A DNA stretch of 64,000 nucleotides from Adenanthera pavonina (lineage: Eukaryota; Streptophyta; Magnoliopsida; Fabales; Fabaceae). Of the stretch, positions 59,187 through 64,000 are shown piece after piece (position 1 is the stretch's first letter; every line of letters starts with the position of its first letter). The position numbers and the translations under genes are program-made. The notes beneath the pieces are model-generated. The model made no database searches. It was not told the DNA's origin and saw only the letters and a program-made list of their open reading frames with translations. The stretch is taken from positions 37,556,501-37,620,500 of the forward strand of contig JAIVEN010000006.1 of NCBI GenBank assembly GCA_026686845.1. The letters are read 5' to 3'.

Positions 59187-60157
59187 TAGCATATCATTTA
59201 CAACATTCTCTTTAGATGTCAATTAATAAACGTGTCTCTTGAAAATTGAAACCTTATCATAAAAAAATTAATTCACATTCAAATTTAATGTTGAAAATAG
59301 TATCCATATTAAGAGAAAAGGACACAAGTTGTGATCATTTTAAATTATTATCTTAATTTAGGGAGATCAAATAAAAATTTTAATAAAATTAGAGAAACTA
59401 AACTACATTTAAGCCAAAGTTAATGTATAATCAATCGTAGGTTCATATTTACCCACGCACACACATGCTTATAAACAAATTCAAACCAACAAGGATTCTC
59501 TCACTTTAATTTATTTCATTTCTCAATTCTTAATTTAAAAAAGAGAAAAAAGAAAGAAAGAGATAGTAGGTTTGAAAAATGAGTGACAGATTAGTCACAG
59601 TTCATGTTTTATAAAAATCTTTAGATATACAATAATCATGATCAACATAAATTTTGTCATACGGCAATTTATTATTATTTTTTGCATTAAGAACAATAAT
59701 ATTATTTATTTTTAAGATAAAAAGAAAAAAATTAATCAACATAAAATCTTAAATCTATAACAAATTATAATATTTACAAGTAGTGGGAAGCGCATCATTT
59801 TTTTAAACTACAAATAATGCATAGAGCCTGCGTGATGTAATGGAGCTCAATGTCGGTACATAAAAAAGAGAAAAAGAAACTACATACTATAGAATCTTTT
59901 TGAAATCATATTAGTCTTTTCAAAAATTGGAATAGTTGTAAATAAGGTCCGCTGATGGTTACCAATTGACGCTATCTAAAGAATCTTTATGTCATTTATT
60001 TGGTGGGTTTAAACTTTAAACAGGACGAACCCAGAAAGAATGTGCTTTATAAAAGTAATTCTAGTCGATCTCGTGTTTGGAAAAAAAAAATCTATTAGAA
60101 AAGGTAAAATTGATTTTGATTGATCTCTATCGCTACCAACTGGAGGACATCTTCAGT
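59187..60157. other. AT-rich intergenic DNA
   Basis: I see no gene, RNA or bounded repeat here. Confidence 0.4.
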
Positions 60158-61793
60158 GATCACAAAAAAGTGAATAAGAATTCATTTTATTCCACAATGT
60201 TATCTGAAAAATTATACAATTAGTTAGTTAATATCCTTATTTGGCATTGCATCAATATTTTAAATTGTTCTATTCATGATGCCTAAGCGTTGGAATATGT
60301 TTGAGCACTTAAGGCCCGTATGATTCGCAGAAAAAGATTGAATAAAAGGAAAAGAAAGAAAAGAAACATGACAGAAAACGAGAGAATAGAAAATATATGG
60401 TTATTAAAGATGTTTGATGAGAAAAAAATGGTTCGTTTGTACAAAAAATGGAAAAGAAAGGAGAGTAAATATTTAAGATGTCCAAAATGCCCTTGACCAT
60501 AAATTAATCATTTGAAATATTTTCTTATTTTTAATAACAATAAAATATGTTAAAATAATTGTTTTAAATTATTATTAACAAATATAATAAAGTATAAAAT
60601 AATTATAGATAATAAAAAAATATCTTTAAAAAAAATTCCATTTTTTATTAAAAACCTTTTATGAAAAATACAATATGAGATTTTAGTGATCTCACTTATA
60701 AAAAAAATAACCATCTTTTTATATTATAAAATTTCATAATCCACAAATTATTTCTTGACGATAAAATCATATAGTGTTAAAAGATTATTGACCAAAAAAA
60801 GTAGTGGATAATATTGTCCCTAATCATCATTTAGCGGTTAAAATTAATGATCACAAAAAAATGAACAAGAATTAATTTTATTCCACAAATGTTATCTGAA
60901 AATTTCTATTTTTATACAATTAGTTAGTTCATACCCTTATTTGGCATTGCATCAATCTTTTAAAATGTGCTATTCATGATGCCTCTACTAAGCGTTGGAA
61001 TATGTTTGAGTACACTTAGGGTCCTAATGGTTCGCAGGAAAAAAAAATTGAGGAAAAGGAAAAGAAAGGAAGAATACATGATAGAAAGGATAGAAGAGAA
61101 AATATATGGTTATTAAAGATGTTTGATGAGAAAAAAAATTTTTATTTGTACAAAAATGGAAAAGAAAGGAGAGTAAGCATCTAAGATGTCCAAAATGCTC
61201 TTGGCCATAAATTAATCATTTTGAAATATTTTATTATTTTTAATAACAATAAAAGATGTTAAAATAATTATTTTAAATTATTATTGATAAAATATAATAA
61301 AGTAGAAAATGTTAATTATAAATAATAAAAAAACCATATCTTTAAAAAAAAATCCATAAAACCATCTTTTTATATTATAAAAATTTCATAATCCATAAAT
61401 TATTTCTAGACGATAAAATCATATAGTGTTAAAAGATTATTGTCCAAAAAAAGTGGCTGGTAAGATTATCCCCAACCATCATTTAGCGGTTAAGATTTTT
61501 AATAACAATAAAATATGGTGAAATAATTGGTTTAAATTATTATTAATAAAATATAATAAAGTATAAAATCATATCTTTGAGAAATTTTCATTTTTTTGGA
61601 AATCTTTTTTATGATAAAATATAATATATGATTTTCGCGATCAATTATAAAAAGAATAGCCGTCTTTTTATATTATAAAATTTCATAATCCATAAATTAT
61701 TTCTAGAAGATAAAATCATATAGTGTTAAAAGATTATTGACAAAAGAAGTAGAGGATAAGATTATTCCTAGTGAGCGGTTACGATTTCTCAAA
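60158..61793. repeat. Tandem repeat of about 690 bp, two and a half units
   Basis: Unit 1 starts 'gatcacaaaaaagtgaa' at 60158 and unit 2 starts 'gatcacaaaaaaatgaa' at 60849, a 691 bp step. Each contains 'atttggcattgcatcaat', 'ctattcatgatgcct', 'gcgttggaatatgtttgag', 'ggttattaaagatgtttgat', 'atcatatagtgttaaaagat' and 'catttagcggtta'. From about 61495 a third copy repeats only the second half, from the 'ttttaataacaataaaata' segment to 'gagcggttacga'. Inside each unit 'ggcccgtatgattcgcag' / 'ggtcctaatggttcgcag' resembles a Tourist terminus. No coding sequence. Confidence 0.8.
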
Positions 61794-61865
61794 AGAAAAA
61801 AAAATAATTCCAGACTCTTCTGCCAGATTATCACAAGCTCTTTTCCAATTTTTGGTTGATCTTTT

Positions 61866-64000
61866 CATCTTTTTCGATATTACACCTCAAGTAGGGTTGG
61901 ATGCACAAAATAAAAAAAAATTTTGAAAAGATTTAGAAGGCTTGGTTCAAGATATCCCATAAGAGGAAAAAATCCTCATTGGGGGCAACCTTAATGGTCA
62001 TGTTGGAAAAGAGACAAGGCAATATATGGGAATTTACAGCAGTTATGGCTTTGGAGAAGTAAATGAGGAGGGACATTCCATTCTTGATTTTTCAATGGCT
62101 TACAACCTTATGATTGTAAACACCTATTTCAAGAAGCGGGAGGAGCATTTAATTACATATAAGAGTGGAGTCCAAAGGTCACAAATTGACTTCTTTTAGG
62201 TAAGAAACTCAAATAGATCAACTTGTAAAGACTGCAAAGTAATCCCTGGTGAGAGTTTAACTTCACAACATAGGTTCTTGGTCCTTGATGTGATAGTTAA
62301 AAACCGTAAACTGAAAAGTCGAAAAGTTTTTAATCCTAGGATTAAATGGTGGTAACTAAAAGGTGAAAAACAAGTGATCTTTATGAGGAAAGTTATTGAG
62401 GAAGGTAATTGGGACTTGCAACGAAGTGCTAACATATTGTGGAATGAGATGGCTAAAAGGATCAGAGATACCGCTAAAACAGTATTGGGTGAATCCAAAG
62501 GTTTTGGACCTAAGTATAACGAATCTTGGTGGTGGAATGAGAGTGTGCAGGAGAAGATCAAATATAAGAAAGAGTGTTTCAAAGCCTTGTATCTATGCAA
62601 TAACGATGAAAATTGGAAATGTTATCAGTTGGCTAAAAAGGAGATTAAGAAAGTAATGAGCGAGGCTATATCTAAAGCTTTTGAGGGATTCTACCAAGAT
62701 TTAGGAACAAAGAATGGTGAATATAAGATTTACAAAATTGCCAAGAGAAGAGAAAGAAAGTCAAGAGATTTGGACCAGGTAAGATGTATTAATAACAAAG
62801 AAGGAAAAATTTTAGTTGCAGATGATGATATCAAAGAAAGATGGGGGAGCTACTTTTATAAGCTTTTTAATAATGGATTGGATTTGACTATTGATACTGA
62901 AGGACTAACAACCCATGAAGATGATCTCAATTTTAATTTCTATCATAGGATTCAGGTTGGAGAGGTGAAAGAAGCTCTTAAGAGAATAGATAATGGTAAA
63001 GTCATTGATCCCGATGGTATTCCTATCGAAGTTTGGAAGTGCTTAGGAGAGAAGGAAGTTTGATGGCTCACTAAGTTATTTAACGAGATTTTAAGGTCCA
63101 AGAAAATGCCAGAGAAATGGAGAAAGAGCATTCTAGTGCCCATATACAAGAACAAGGGGTATCGGAGGATAAAACTCATGAATCATACCATGAAACTTTT
63201 GGGAAGAGTGATTGAATATAGACTCAGATAAGAGTCTTGTATTTCATAAAACCAATTTAGATTTATGCTAGAATGGTCTACAACAGAGGCTATTTATTTA
63301 TTAAGTGGTTTGATTGAAAGATACCGGAGTAAAGAGAGGGACTTGCATATGGATTTCATTGATTTGGAAAAAGCCTATGATAGAGTACCAAGAGAGATGT
63401 ATTGTGGAAAGCAATGGAGAAGAAAGGTGTCCGTGTGACTTATATTCGAGCCATAAAGGATATGTATGAGGGGGCAATAACAAGTGTGAGAACTCCTAGA
63501 GGTGTGACAAATGACTTCCCTATAACAATAGGCTTACATCAAGGATCTTCTTTGAGTCCATACCTGTTTGATCTGGTTTTGGATGTTCTTACAGAACATA
63601 TACAAGAACAAATTCCAAAGTGTATGCTCATTGCGGATGATATAGTTTTAATTGAGGACTTAAGAGAAGAGATCAACTCTAAACTTGAATTATGGAGACA
63701 TACTTTGGAATCAAAAGGTTTCCGTCTGAGTAGAAGTAAGACGAAATATATGTATTACAAATTTAATAAGAGACCAATTAGAAATGATTCAAAGGTAAAA
63801 ATTGGAGAGCAAATCATCCTTGAGGTGTCAAAGTTTAAATATTTGGAGTCGACTTTACAGAATAATAGTGAAATTGATGGGGATGTTATGCATAGGATAC
63901 AAGCTGAATCGTTAAAGTGGAGGAAAGCAATGAGAGTTATTTGTGATCGCAAGGTGCCTACAAAGCATAAAGGAAAATTTTACAAAACAGCTATATGGCC
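61866..64000 (+). mobile_element. Broken LINE (RTE-like) with endonuclease and reverse transcriptase remnants, cut by the window edge
   Basis: The reading starts with an endonuclease/exonuclease/phosphatase remnant: TPQVGLD at about 61888, then IGGNLNGHVG where relatives have GGDFNGH, so the catalytic Asp is Asn. It continues NEEGHSILDFSMAYNL, REEHLITYKSG and SQIDFF. A 229-codon open stretch (62374-63063) is the linker, ending in RIDNGKVIDPDGIPIEVWK. Reverse transcriptase motifs follow in changing frames: MPEKWRKSILVPIYKNKG, FIDLEKAYDRVPRE, GLHQGSSLSPYLFDLVLD, IADDIVLIED, and a C-terminal KFKYLESTLQ. Stops near 61960, 62198, 62353 and 63061 and a frameshift near 63400 make it non-autonomous. 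The 3' end lies outside. The type matches the single-ORF LINEs common in plant genomes; the clade name is tentative. Confidence 0.85.

Noticed and set aside
60158..61793. CRISPR-like or satellite array
   Set aside because: Units are about 690 bp with no short repeats and spacers; the organism is a plant. It is a simple tandem duplication.
62196..62600. 134-codon minus frame
   Set aside because: Antisense to the LINE coding remnant.

Overview
The window is AT-rich nuclear DNA of a flowering plant, most likely a eudicot; the species cannot be told from the sequence. The evidence is two-exon genes of the plant ankyrin-repeat plus PGG-domain membrane protein family, Stowaway-like and Tourist-like MITEs, a Copia-type solo LTR and a plant LINE. 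There is no sign of bacterial or organelle organisation, and I found no tRNA, rRNA or CRISPR array.

The backbone of the first 56 kb is one tandem array of ankyrin-PGG genes (ACD6/ITN1/BDA1-like), all on the minus strand. Each full copy has exon 1 (about five ankyrin repeats, ending ...QVE or KVE at a GAG|GTAC-type donor), an intron of about 0.3-1.4 kb, and exon 2 (a linker, the EEMRGN...NPPGG signature and four membrane segments). Two copies read through without damage: 18993-21860 (about 500 aa) and 52758-55777 (about 538 aa). One (5682-7409) has a single in-frame TAG between the ankyrin and membrane halves. The others are decayed: 8732-12045 (1.8 kb insertion in the PGG exon, frameshifts), 13610-16616 (Tourist-like MITE inside the PGG exon, frameshifts), 37989-39526 (deletions, a G14 tract at the PGG codons), 41786-43980 (frameshifts and stops), and fragments at 1-95, 620-960, 1672-1814, 24734-24826 and 44755-45350. 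Conserved 5' and 3' flanks show that whole blocks were duplicated, and some upstream modules survive without a gene body.

Between and inside the genes lie many transposable elements: a four-copy Stowaway-like family (4068, 4384, 5197, 9394), a second family (3624, 49457) and several single copies; Tourist/PIF-like elements with TWA-type target duplications (13821, 17290, 20197, 32535); a 1.8 kb Copia-type solo LTR (27086-28909); one end of a CACTA element (29727); and a broken LINE at the right edge (about 61866-64000, continuing outside).

Other content is one small minus-strand gene at 48595-49080, whose two repeated RDYPP-x-CG motifs resemble the N-terminal region of SUVH5/6 histone methyltransferases without the catalytic part, and several local tandem duplications (33.2-34.3 kb, 47.4-48.5 kb, 56.26-56.53 kb, 60.2-61.8 kb). 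By analogy with the family, the intact genes probably encode membrane proteins of plant immunity or stress signalling; this is inferred from homology and not shown here.
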